Below, piece by piece: positions 42,272 to 49,380 of a DNA stretch of 49,380 nucleotides. Source of the DNA: JBKHDT01 sp049974825 (lineage in GTDB: Bacteria > Pseudomonadota > Gammaproteobacteria > Halothiobacillales > Halothiobacillaceae); the NCBI GenBank assembly GCA_049974825.1, contig JBNGDJ010000005.1:1-49380 (forward strand), read 5' to 3'. The notes under the pieces were generated by a model, which was given only the letters and a program-made list of their open reading frames with translations, was not told the DNA's origin and did not search any database. The translations under genes were made by a program, and so were the position numbers. Numbering within the stretch: position 1 is the first letter of the stretch; every line of letters starts with the position of its first letter.

Positions 42272-42660
42272 AAAGCCTCCGTATGCTACCCGTGGACGAT
42301 GGGACCGTCCGGTTGGGCATGAAGGGTTTCGCAGGCGTGCACGACCCTTCGAAAAATGGATACGCCGAAACGGAATCGGACGTGGTTGAACGGCCAGCCC
42401 GCCGGACTGGCGCGGGAGAAACGCTGCGCGAACTCCTTCCTTGGATTCGCACAGACACGCAGGGGCCGGATGTTTCCGACCCCTGCGGCTTGATCAAATG
42501 GCTTGCATCACTGCTGAAAAGGCGCAAGCCCCGATCTCCCGGGGCCTGCGCGAAAAAGGCAGCCAAGATTACCCAAAAAAGGGGCGCGCTGCAAACTGGC
42601 GCACCGAAAGCGTGCGTCCCGGCGAAGGGCCTTGTTCGCCAGCCCCGGCCGCCAGAGGGA
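42272..42660. other. Intergenic region between pstB and kamA-like gene
   Basis: About 390 bases without a gene. The pst terminator is at 42516-42551 and the kamA ribosome site at 42276-42280. Between them I see no further repeat, RNA gene or clear promoter. Confidence 0.6.
42516..42551 (-). terminator. Intrinsic terminator of the pst operon
   Basis: On the minus strand GCGCAGGCCCCG pairs with CGGGGCTTGCGC (one G-T pair), followed by CCTTTTC. It lies 110 bases after the pstB stop and is the first terminator-like structure downstream. Confidence 0.75.
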
Positions 42661-43497
42661 TCAGCCGAAGCGGCCGGTGACGTAATCCTCGGTGCGCTGG
42701 TCCTGCGGATTGGTGAAGATGTTCTTGGTCTTGTCCAGTTCCACCAGGTCACCGAGATGGAAGAAGGCCGTGCGATCGGAGACTCGTGCGGCCTGCTGCA
42801 TGCTGTGCGTCACGATGACGATGGTGTACTGCTCCTTGAGCTCGAACATCAGCTCCTCGATCTTGGCGGTCGCGATCGGGTCGAGCGCGGAGGCCGGCTC
42901 GTCCATCAGGATCACTTCAGGGTTCACCGCGATGGTGCGTGCGATGCACAGCCGCTGTTGCTGACCACCGGAAAGACCGGTCCCCGGCTGATCCATGCGG
43001 TCCTTGACCTCTTCCCAAAGCCCTGCCTTCACCAGGCTGCTCTCGACGATCTCATCCAGATCCGCTTTTGAGTCGGCCAGACCATGCAGCTTCGGGCCAT
43101 AGGCAATGTTTTCGTAGATCGATTTCGGGAAGGGGTTCGGCTTCTGGAACACCATGCCCACGTGCGCACGCAGCTGAACCACATCCAGAGACTTGTCGTA
43201 GATGTCTTCGCCTTCGAGCGTTACCTTGCCCGTGACCCGAGCACCGGCAATGGTGTCGTTCATCCGGTTCAGGCAGCGCAGGAAAGTCGACTTGCCGCAG
43301 CCGGAAGGCCCGATCAGTGCGAGTACCTCGTTCTGGCGCACGTCCAGCGTTATGCCGTGCAGTGCTTCCTTGTCGCCGTAGAAGACGCGAACGTCTTCCG
43401 AGTGCATCTTGATGTGATGGTCGCCCTGGCGCGCCTCTTCGGCGAACTGGACTCCGGACACGGCGGAATCGGTCATGGTGGCGTTGTTCTCGCTCAT
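42661..43497 (-). CDS. pstB: Phosphate ABC transporter ATPase
   Basis: PstB powers high-affinity phosphate uptake. The 278-aa protein has Walker A GPSGCGKST, the signature LSGGQQQRLCIAR, and Walker B VILMDEPASALDPIAT, then VTHSMQQAARVSDRTAFFHLG, which is characteristic of PstB. VFYGDKEALHGITLDV at the N-terminus also fits. About 25 residues precede the core. It is the last gene of pstSCAB; phoU, commonly next, is absent from this window. Confidence 0.97.
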   Translation of the reverse strand: MSENNATMTDSAVSGVQFAEEARQGDHHIKMHSEDVRVFYGDKEALHGITLDVRQNEVLALIGPSGCGKSTFLRCLNRMNDTIAGARVTGKVTLEGEDIYDKSLDVVQLRAHVGMVFQKPNPFPKSIYENIAYGPKLHGLADSKADLDEIVESSLVKAGLWEEVKDRMDQPGTGLSGGQQQRLCIARTIAVNPEVILMDEPASALDPIATAKIEELMFELKEQYTIVIVTHSMQQAARVSDRTAFFHLGDLVELDKTKNIFTNPQDQRTEDYVTGRFG

Positions 43498-43531
43498 TGT
43501 TCGTTAATCCTCAAACCGAAAAATGGGTCTC

Positions 43532-44896
43532 TTACCAGCGGCGTTCAAAGCGCTTGCGCAGCAGGATGGCCGTCGCATTCAGGGTGATCATCAGGGCGAG
43601 CAGCACGATAATGGCCGCCGAGGTTCGCGCCTCGAAGAAGTTGCGCAGCTCGTTGCCCTGCCAGAGATAGATCTGCACCGGCAGCGCGGTGGACGGCTCG
43701 AAGGGGTTGGTCGGAATACTGGCGACAAAAGCGCTCATGCCGATCAGCAGCAGCGGTGCCGTCTCGCCCAGCGCCTGCGCCACCCCGATGATCGCACCGG
43801 TCAGAATGCCCGGGATGGCCAACGGAAGCACGTGGTGAAACACCGTCTGTTCACGCGATGCACCCACGCCCAGTGCGGCCTGGCGAATCGAGGGCGGGAC
43901 GGCTTTCAGGGCTGCCCGGGTTGCAATAATGATGGTCGGCAAGGTCATCAGCGTGAGCACCAGGCCACCGACCACGGGCGCGGAGCGGGGCAGGTCAAAG
44001 GTCTGGATAAACACCGCCGCGCCAAGCAGACCGAATACGATCGAAGGTACCGCGGCCAGGTTGTTGATGTTGACCTCGATAAAGTCGGTCAGCTTGTTCT
44101 GCGGCGCGAATTCTTCCAGGTAAATGGCCGCGGCCACGCCGATCGGCACCGAGAGCAGGATGACGATGATCATCATGAACAGCGAGCCCATGAAGGCACC
44201 GGCCAGACCCGCCGAGGCCAGCGAGCTGCGCGAGTCAGGGTTCAGGAACAGCGCAGTACTGAACTTCTGCTGGATTACCCCCATCGCGGCCAGCTCGTCG
44301 GCCCACTCGCGGGTCTGGGCACTGAGCTGCTGGCGATCGTCCGGCAGGCTTCGGTCGATATTGCCCTTGAGCCAGACGTCGACGTTGGCGGAAGCGAGCA
44401 TGGTGACCTCGCGCGTCTGCCCGATGATCGAGGGATCGTCAATGATCATCTGGCGCAAGGTGAAGCGCTCACCCGAGGTCACCAGCGCCACTGAATCACG
44501 GATATTGCGGCCTTCGTTCGCTTCAGGAATGTACTCGGCAATCCCGGCGGCAATCAACTTGTTGTAGTTGACCATGTTCAGCCGGTTCTTCCAGGCATTG
44601 AGTCGGGCCTCGTAGGCCGCCGTTGACTCGCCGGCCTCCTGTACGGGCTTTTCGTCGATCTTGATCACGTCGGGATCGAAGTAGACGTCCAGCGTAATGT
44701 GGGCCTGCCAGAAGGCGGGAACCCCGGCTTTCAGGATGGTCGTGAACAGGATCACCACGAAGGCCAGACCGGTGAGCACAGCGGCCAGGCCCATCAGCTT
44801 GAACCGTCGCTCCTGCGCATGGCGCTTCTTCAGCGAGTTGCGGACCCGTTCCCGGACGAATTCGTTACGGGAAATGCTTTGATTTTGCTCGGACAT
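43532..44896 (-). CDS. pstA: Phosphate ABC transporter permease A, long form
   Basis: The 454-aa permease has the PstA core in its C-terminal 280 residues, with helices such as MGSLFMMIIVILLSVPIGVAA and the EAA-type loop ALGVGASREQTVFHHVLPLAIPGILTG. The N-terminal part has one helix (about 35-55) followed by an extra periplasmic segment of about 150 residues (FDPDVIKIDEKPV, GRNIRDSVALVTSGERFTL). It is therefore much longer than the E. coli protein (about 296 aa). Such long PstA forms occur in other marine and sulfur-oxidising gammaproteobacteria as far as I recall. Confidence 0.92.
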   Translation of the reverse strand: MSEQNQSISRNEFVRERVRNSLKKRHAQERRFKLMGLAAVLTGLAFVVILFTTILKAGVPAFWQAHITLDVYFDPDVIKIDEKPVQEAGESTAAYEARLNAWKNRLNMVNYNKLIAAGIAEYIPEANEGRNIRDSVALVTSGERFTLRQMIIDDPSIIGQTREVTMLASANVDVWLKGNIDRSLPDDRQQLSAQTREWADELAAMGVIQQKFSTALFLNPDSRSSLASAGLAGAFMGSLFMMIIVILLSVPIGVAAAIYLEEFAPQNKLTDFIEVNINNLAAVPSIVFGLLGAAVFIQTFDLPRSAPVVGGLVLTLMTLPTIIIATRAALKAVPPSIRQAALGVGASREQTVFHHVLPLAIPGILTGAIIGVAQALGETAPLLLIGMSAFVASIPTNPFEPSTALPVQIYLWQGNELRNFFEARTSAAIIVLLALMITLNATAILLRKRFERRW

Positions 44897-44914
44897 GATT
44901 TGCTCTACCCGTCC

Positions 44915-46297
44915 TTAGTCGTACTGTTCACGGAAGCGCCGAACGATCATCAGTGCCGCTACGTTAAGCAGCAGCGTGATCACGAACAGCGTCAGACCCA
45001 GGGCAAAGGCCACCAGGGACTGGGGACTGGCGAAGTCGTTGTCCCCGGTCAGCTGGTTGACGATGGTCACGGTAAAGGTACTGACCGCCTCGAAGGGGTT
45101 GCCGGTCAGGACCGGCGCGTTGCCTGCCGCCAGGACCACGATCATCGTCTCGCCGATGGCCCGGCTGGCTGCCAGCAGGATTGCACCGGCGATGCCCGGC
45201 AGAGCGGCCAGCAGGATTACCTTGGTAATCGTCTCCGAGCGGGTGGCGCCTAGTGCCAGCGATCCATCCCGCATGGAGCGGGGCACCTGGGTGATGATGT
45301 CGTCCGACAGCGAGGAGATGAACGGGATCAGCATGATGCCCATGACCACCCCGGCGGTCAGTGCCGAGGTGGCCCGGATGTCCAGCCCGACGCTCGCGCC
45401 CATTGACTGCAAGAACGGCCCGACGGTGATCAGAGCGAAGAAGCCGTAGACGATGGTCGGGATCCCGGCCAGTACTTCCAGAACCGGCTTGGCACCGGCG
45501 CGGAACCAGCCCGGCGCGTACTCGGAAAGATAAATCGCCGTCATCAGGCCGATCGGCACGGCAACCAGCATGGCGATCAGGGCGATCATGAAGGTGCCTG
45601 CCACCAGCGGCAGCATCCCGAAGCGGCCTTGCTCCTCAGCGCCAACCGTGACAAAGCGGGGGTTCCAGGTAGTGCCAAAGAAGAAGTCGGCTGCCGGAAT
45701 ATACTGGAAGAAGCGAATCGTCTCGCCCAGCAGGGACAGAATGATGCCAAGCGTGGTGAGGATCGCGACCGTCGAGCAAAGAATCAGAATGACCCGGACG
45801 ATCCGCTCGACATGATTGCGCGCCCGCTTTTCGGGCGAAATCTTCGGATACAGGACCAGCACCGCGATCAGGGCGAAGGCGGCCATCAGGCCTGCAAGCA
45901 GCATGTGTCCAAGCGCTCGCAGGCGCTTCATGGTCTCGGCCGCCTGGACTTCCCAGGCCTCGGCCTGGTCGGCCACGCCGAAGTCCGTCGAGAGATTGTA
46001 GATGCGCTGCAGGGCATTGCGCTCATCCACTGCATCCATCTGGGCGGCTACTTCGCCGGGTACGGAATCGAGAACGATTGCGTTGATGACGTTCGGCTGG
46101 AAGATGCTCCACACGACAAACAGCGCCAGGGCGGGAAAGCCCACCCAGAACGCCAGTTTCATGCCGTGGTAGACGGGCCGGGAGTGCGCGCGCCCGTCCG
46201 CGGTGGCGGTCTGGACGCGCCGGGCCTTCCCCGTTCCGAACTGGTACGCAACGGCCATCACGGCGAGGATGATGGCAAGCACGACAAGTGTATTCAT
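44915..46297 (-). CDS. pstC: Phosphate ABC transporter permease C, long form
   Basis: The 460-aa permease has the PstC core from about residue 170, with ILTTLGIILSLLGETIRFFQ, VAVPIGLMTAIYLSEYAPGW, and the EAA loop LALGATRSETITKVILLAALPGIAGAI. The first 150 residues are an extension with helices at about 2-20 and 45-65 and a periplasmic loop (DSVPGEVAAQMDAVDERNAL), making it far longer than the roughly 320-aa E. coli protein. pstA follows 18 nt downstream. Confidence 0.92.
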   Translation of the reverse strand: MNTLVVLAIILAVMAVAYQFGTGKARRVQTATADGRAHSRPVYHGMKLAFWVGFPALALFVVWSIFQPNVINAIVLDSVPGEVAAQMDAVDERNALQRIYNLSTDFGVADQAEAWEVQAAETMKRLRALGHMLLAGLMAAFALIAVLVLYPKISPEKRARNHVERIVRVILILCSTVAILTTLGIILSLLGETIRFFQYIPAADFFFGTTWNPRFVTVGAEEQGRFGMLPLVAGTFMIALIAMLVAVPIGLMTAIYLSEYAPGWFRAGAKPVLEVLAGIPTIVYGFFALITVGPFLQSMGASVGLDIRATSALTAGVVMGIMLIPFISSLSDDIITQVPRSMRDGSLALGATRSETITKVILLAALPGIAGAILLAASRAIGETMIVVLAAGNAPVLTGNPFEAVSTFTVTIVNQLTGDNDFASPQSLVAFALGLTLFVITLLLNVAALMIVRRFREQYD

Positions 46298-46411
46298 GAT
46301 GCTTCCGAATCCGTTTGACGGCCGGCGCGTGACTTCATGCGCCGGCCGTCCTGAATCTGTGGGCCGGGGCAGGAAATGCCCCGGCCTGCGTCATGCGAAA
46401 AGGCTGACGAC

Positions 46412-47446
46412 TTACTTGGAAACGACCTTCTCGGCCTCGATGTTTCCGATGATCTCGGCGCGCTCGTCTTCGCTCAGCGGGATCAGGCCAGCGTTCTCAA
46501 GCGGGCTGCCGAAGCCGGAAACCGCGTCTCTGACGAAGTACAGGGCATACTCCTTCAGGCCCGGAACCACGCCGATGTGCTCGCCCTTGACGTAGAAGAA
46601 CAGCGGACGGGAGACCGGATAGTCACCGGAGATGACAGTGTCCAGCGACGGGGTGACCCCTTCGACGGTGGCAACCTGCAGGCGGTCACGGTTCTGGTCG
46701 TAGAAGGACAGACCAAAGACGCCCACGGCATCCTTGTTGGACTCAAGGCGTCCCAGAGTCTCGGTGTAGTCACCGGCGATCTCGATGACGCGGCCATCGG
46801 TGCGCATGTCGAGACAGAAGTTCTTCATCTCGTCCTTGGCCATGTCCTGCACTTCCGGCAGGGTCTTGCAGCCAGGGATGACGACCTTGTATTCGTAGAC
46901 TTCACGGGTGCCATGGTTGGTGCCCGGGATGGCCAGGGTGATTTCCTGGTCCGGCAGGCTGGAGTCGATTTCGGCCCAGCTGGTGTACGGGTTGTCGACC
47001 ATCTTGCCGTCCAGCGGGATCTTGGCTGCCTGAGCCAGAAAAACGTGACGCGGTTGGAGGGCGAAGCTGCCACTGTCGGCATTGGAGGCGAACACGATGC
47101 CGTCGTAGCCGATCTTGACTTCAATGATCTTCTTGACGCCGTTTTCCGCGCAGGCCTTGATTTCCTTTTCCTTGATGGCGCGGGAAGCGTTGGCTACGTC
47201 GATGGTGTTGGTGCCGGTGCCCTGGCAGAACTGACGCAGGCCGCCGGAAGAACCACCGGAGCCAACGGTCGGGGTGTTGAACTGGGCGTAAGCGTTGCCG
47301 AACTCTTCGGCGACGATGGAGGCGAACGGCAGAACGGTGGAGGAGCCGGCGATCTGGATGGTGTCGCGGGCCATGGCCGGTGCGGTGGCGGCGATGGAAC
47401 CGGCTGCGATCACAGCGGCTGCAACCTTGCTGAACTTGGCTTTCAT
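46412..47446 (-). CDS. pstS: Phosphate-binding periplasmic protein
   Basis: PstS captures phosphate in the periplasm for PstCAB. The 344-aa protein has a Sec signal peptide with likely cleavage after APAMA (about residue 26). Phosphate-binding segments are AGSSTVLPFASIVAEEF near the mature N-terminus and VGSGGSSGGLRQFCQGT. It is longer than the minimal family form but otherwise complete. It is transcribed first; a Pho-box-like sequence lies about 100 bases upstream. Confidence 0.95.
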   Translation of the reverse strand: MKAKFSKVAAAVIAAGSIAATAPAMARDTIQIAGSSTVLPFASIVAEEFGNAYAQFNTPTVGSGGSSGGLRQFCQGTGTNTIDVANASRAIKEKEIKACAENGVKKIIEVKIGYDGIVFASNADSGSFALQPRHVFLAQAAKIPLDGKMVDNPYTSWAEIDSSLPDQEITLAIPGTNHGTREVYEYKVVIPGCKTLPEVQDMAKDEMKNFCLDMRTDGRVIEIAGDYTETLGRLESNKDAVGVFGLSFYDQNRDRLQVATVEGVTPSLDTVISGDYPVSRPLFFYVKGEHIGVVPGLKEYALYFVRDAVSGFGSPLENAGLIPLSEDERAEIIGNIEAEKVVSK

Positions 47447-47544
47447 TGCTGGTTTAACCCCTTGAAAGTTTGAAAATATTTTCGCTCTCCCGGGTTTGCG
47501 TGACCAACCCCAGGCGCTGCCAGCCTAGGCCCTGCGTGTTTCAC

Positions 47545-47564
47545 GCTTATGACAAATATGACAG
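47545..47564 (-). promoter_or_regulatory. Pho-box-like element upstream of pstS
   Basis: On the minus strand the sequence reads CTGTCATATTTGTCATAAGC. Two GTCAT half sites are present as in a PhoB box, but they are 9 nt apart instead of the usual 11, so the match is imperfect. Its position about 100 bases before the pstS start fits phosphate-starvation control. Confidence 0.45.
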
Positions 47565-47705
47565 CAGGGCACCGTCTCACGCGGTGATCTACTGCAGTAT
47601 GTTCAGGCAGGAGGCGTGTGGGGACCGCTCGCGATGCGTGGTCACCGCCGGTAATTTCTGTGACTCATCAGTGATTTTTATGCCGGTAGTCAGCCAATCG
47701 AAGTC

Positions 47706-47739
47706 TGCTAGAATCGGCTCGGGCGTCCGCGCCCGAGCC
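47706..47739 (+). promoter_or_regulatory. Extended -10 and start-site hairpin of the SQR-like gene
   Basis: TGCTAGAAT at 47706-47714 is an extended -10. The expected transcription start, about 47721, falls inside a perfect 10-bp inverted repeat (GGCTCGGGCG and CGCCCGAGCC, 47716-47739, loop TCCG). It could be an operator or a 5'-end RNA stem. Confidence 0.45.
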
Positions 47740-47789
47740 ATGCCGATCGGCCGGAGGCGGGTCGGACCTTACAGGGGGAGAATGACAAC

Positions 47790-49172
47790 ATGTCGAATTT
47801 TGAACAACAGAAGCGTTTTCGCAAGATGGACGAGCTCGAAGCCATCCGGCAGGAAATGGGCATGTCCCGACGGGACTTTCTCAAGTTGCTGGCCGCCGGT
47901 GGCGTCGCGGCTGCCGCCGGTTCGAGCCTGTATCCGGCCCAGGCCGAGGCATCGGTCAAGACCAATGCCCACGTGGTGATTGCCGGGGCCGGGGCGGCCG
48001 GGATCACGGCGGCGGCCAAGCTGCACCGGTGGCTCGATGGCGCGCGGATCACGATTATCGATGACCGCAAGATCCACCTCTACCAGCCGGGACTGACTCT
48101 GGTGGCCAACGGCATCTACAAGCGCGACGACGTGCTGGCAGACAATGCCGACTACATGCCGAAGGACGTGAACTGGATCCAGGACAGCGTGGCGGGCTTC
48201 GACCCGGATGCCAACAAGGTCTTCACGGCCAAGGGCAACGAGGTGAGCTACGACTACCTGATCGTGGCCACCGGTTGTTTCCTTGATTACACCGCCATCG
48301 AAGGCATGAGCCCGGACCTGATTGGCCGGGAGGGCATCGGTTCAGTCTACAACGGCGTCGATGGGGCATTGGCTACCCTCAAGGCTTCGCAGAAGTACAT
48401 CGAAAACGGGGGTGTGGGTTTGTTCACGATCCCCGGCACGCCGCTCAAGTGCGCGGGTGCGCCGGTGAAGATGACTTTCCTGACCGAGTCCCGCCTGCGT
48501 GAAGCCGGCACCCGGGGAAAGGCCGACATGCTTTACCTGTCGAGTTCCGGCGGTCTGTTCGGCCAGCCGGATTTTCGCGACCTGGTGCGCGAGCTCTACG
48601 AGGAAAAGGGCATCAACTACGACTACTACCACATACTCAAGGCGATCGACCCGGGCGCGCGGACTGCTACCTTCGACATGCAGGGGTCGGAGACAACCTA
48701 CGACTACGATTACATTCACGTGGTGCCGCCAATGCGTGCGCCAGACCCGGTTCGCGACAGCGCCCTGGCCTGGCAGGAAGGCAACTTTGCCGACGGCGGC
48801 TGGCTGGAGGTGGATCAGTACACCCTGCAGCACAAGCGCTATCCGAACGTGTTTGGTGCCGGCGACATCTGCGGCACCCCGGTGGGCAAGACCGCGGCCA
48901 GCGTGAAGATGCAGGCGCCGACTGCGGCCCGCAATATCGTGGACATGATTGCCGACCGGCCGTTCGAGGGGTACTACGACGGTTACACTTCCTGTCCGCT
49001 GATCACCGGAATCGGCAAGGCCGCGCTGGCGGAGTTCAATTACGACTTCACGCTGGTGCCGACCTTCCCGATCATCGACCAGACCAAGCCGCGCTGGATC
49101 TGGTGGGAGTTCAAGCTCCACATGATCAAGCCGTTCTACTTCCAGATGCTCAAGGGGCGTGTTCCGGCCTGA
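47790..49172 (+). CDS. Tat-exported sulfide:quinone oxidoreductase-type flavoprotein
   Basis: This 460-aa protein has a twin-arginine signal (MSRRDFLKLLAAGG, R27-R28) with likely cleavage after PAQA near residue 53, so it acts in the periplasm. An FAD-binding GAGAAG (66-71) follows. KIHLYQPGLTLVANGIYKRD, TPLKCAGAPVKM, FGAGDICGTPVGKTAASV and SCPLITG are in the order and spacing of sulfide:quinone oxidoreductases; cysteines in ATGCF, LKCAG and SCPL could form the redox pair. It probably oxidises sulfide and passes electrons to quinone; flavocytochrome c sulfide dehydrogenase (FccB) is the alternative, but no cytochrome partner is adjacent. GGGGGAG precedes the start with normal spacing. Confidence 0.85.
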   Translation: MSNFEQQKRFRKMDELEAIRQEMGMSRRDFLKLLAAGGVAAAAGSSLYPAQAEASVKTNAHVVIAGAGAAGITAAAKLHRWLDGARITIIDDRKIHLYQPGLTLVANGIYKRDDVLADNADYMPKDVNWIQDSVAGFDPDANKVFTAKGNEVSYDYLIVATGCFLDYTAIEGMSPDLIGREGIGSVYNGVDGALATLKASQKYIENGGVGLFTIPGTPLKCAGAPVKMTFLTESRLREAGTRGKADMLYLSSSGGLFGQPDFRDLVRELYEEKGINYDYYHILKAIDPGARTATFDMQGSETTYDYDYIHVVPPMRAPDPVRDSALAWQEGNFADGGWLEVDQYTLQHKRYPNVFGAGDICGTPVGKTAASVKMQAPTAARNIVDMIADRPFEGYYDGYTSCPLITGIGKAALAEFNYDFTLVPTFPIIDQTKPRWIWWEFKLHMIKPFYFQMLKGRVPA

Positions 49173-49230
49173 TGGGCTTGTCGCTCGCCCGGTCTGAAAA
49201 TGGTCCGGGCGGCAGTTCCTTGTATTCTAT

Positions 49231-49348
49231 GGAAACTCTGCACAAAGCCATCCATGGCTTCGTGGGCTACCGCCAGCTTCGCGTTCAGACACGCCCGGGC
49301 CGATACATGCTCGGCCCGGGCTCCGCAATTCAATGGCTTGCGCCATTG
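49231..49348 (+). repeat. Dispersed intergenic repeat, copy C
   Basis: It starts with GGAAACTCTGCACAAAGCCA and ends in the hairpin CAATGGC-TTGC-GCCATTG (49331-49348). The CACAAAGCCAT / ATGGCTTCGTG stem has one mismatch. A second inverted pair (GCCCGGGCCGA / TCGGCCCGGGC) lies in the middle at about 49292-49321. It follows the SQR-like gene by about 60 bases. Confidence 0.78.
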
Positions 49349-49380
49349 ATGAGTCGAAACCCCTTTACCCGAAGGGTTGC

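Larger units (their letters stand above)
47447..47789. other. Divergent intergenic region between pstS and the SQR-like gene
   Basis: About 340 bases without a gene. It contains a Pho-box-like element on the minus strand (47545-47564), an extended -10 for the plus strand (47706-47714), and a perfect hairpin (47716-47739). Two further half sites (TGTGACTCA, CAGTGAT) occur near 47659-47673 but I cannot assign them. Confidence 0.6.

Noticed and set aside
47470..47979. Plus-strand frame overlapping the start of the SQR-like gene
   Set aside because: It spans the divergent regulatory region and overlaps the SQR-like start in another frame; the SQR-like gene has the better ribosome site and a Tat signal.
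47790..49172. Flavocytochrome c sulfide dehydrogenase flavoprotein subunit (fccB)
   Set aside because: The Tat signal would fit, but the KIHLYQPGLTLV and LKCAGAPVK blocks are SQR-like and no fccA cytochrome gene is adjacent; kept only as an alternative.

Overview
The window reads as the chromosome of a high-GC gammaproteobacterium. The housekeeping genes point there: dapB, prmB, psd, efp with both epmA and epmB, rimO, folB, hisN-like, moaB, rhlE, pcnB, folK, panB and tRNA-Arg(CCG). A fimX-type gene and its PilZ-like partner also belong to that class. A complete Mrp Na+/H+ antiporter operon, a lysine-aminomutase-like enzyme and a Tat-exported sulfide:quinone oxidoreductase-type flavoprotein suggest a salt- or alkali-adapted, sulfur-oxidising lineage. 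That ecological reading is inference; no marker here fixes the genus.

Layout. 1-7746: a dispersed repeat at the left edge, dapB, an ABC exporter, prmB, psd, then epmA-efp on the minus strand divergent from epmB. 7747-8072: a repeated palindrome and a 100-N gap bordered on both sides by the same 55 bp. 8073-13438: a plus-strand group of PilZ-like protein, FimX-like protein, folB and a MidA-family methyltransferase. 13504-16759: hisN-like, moaB, rimO and a DUF3579 gene on the minus strand. 16890-18700: a hydrolase-like/TlpA fusion lipoprotein coupled to a short asparaginase-like protein. 18825-26275: rhlE, then mrpA(B)CDEFG on the minus strand. 26785-29452: pcnB, folK, panB on the plus strand. 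29503-33388: three tightly overlapping minus-strand genes of Zorya type (zorA, zorB, zorC). 33540-37825: an RND efflux pump with its adaptor. 38132-39463: an unrecognised membrane protein and tRNA-Arg. 40055-42271: an arsenate-reductase/LMW-phosphatase-like gene and the aminomutase-like kamA. 42661-47446: pstSCAB on the minus strand. 47790-49172: the SQR-like flavoprotein, followed by another copy of the dispersed repeat.

The most interesting locus is the zorA-zorB-zorC set. It has a MotA-like channel with a long coiled-coil tail, an OmpA/MotB-like stator partner and an EH-signature-type protein. No ZorD helicase/nuclease or ZorE HNH effector is present: panB lies convergently 50 bp downstream and an RND pump lies upstream. 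It sits directly after panB, where panC often follows in gammaproteobacteria. Other points of note are a dispersed intergenic repeat family of about 120 bp in at least three copies plus a fragment, a hairpin with a TTCG loop repeated near two of these regions, and an aminomutase-like enzyme whose substrate-anchoring residues appear changed.

The genes work together in recognisable units: EF-P and two of its modification enzymes, a c-di-GMP/type IV pilus regulatory pair, Na+/H+ homeostasis, high-affinity phosphate uptake, and a putative phage-defence motor. Family assignments come from reading motifs and gene order; no database search was run.
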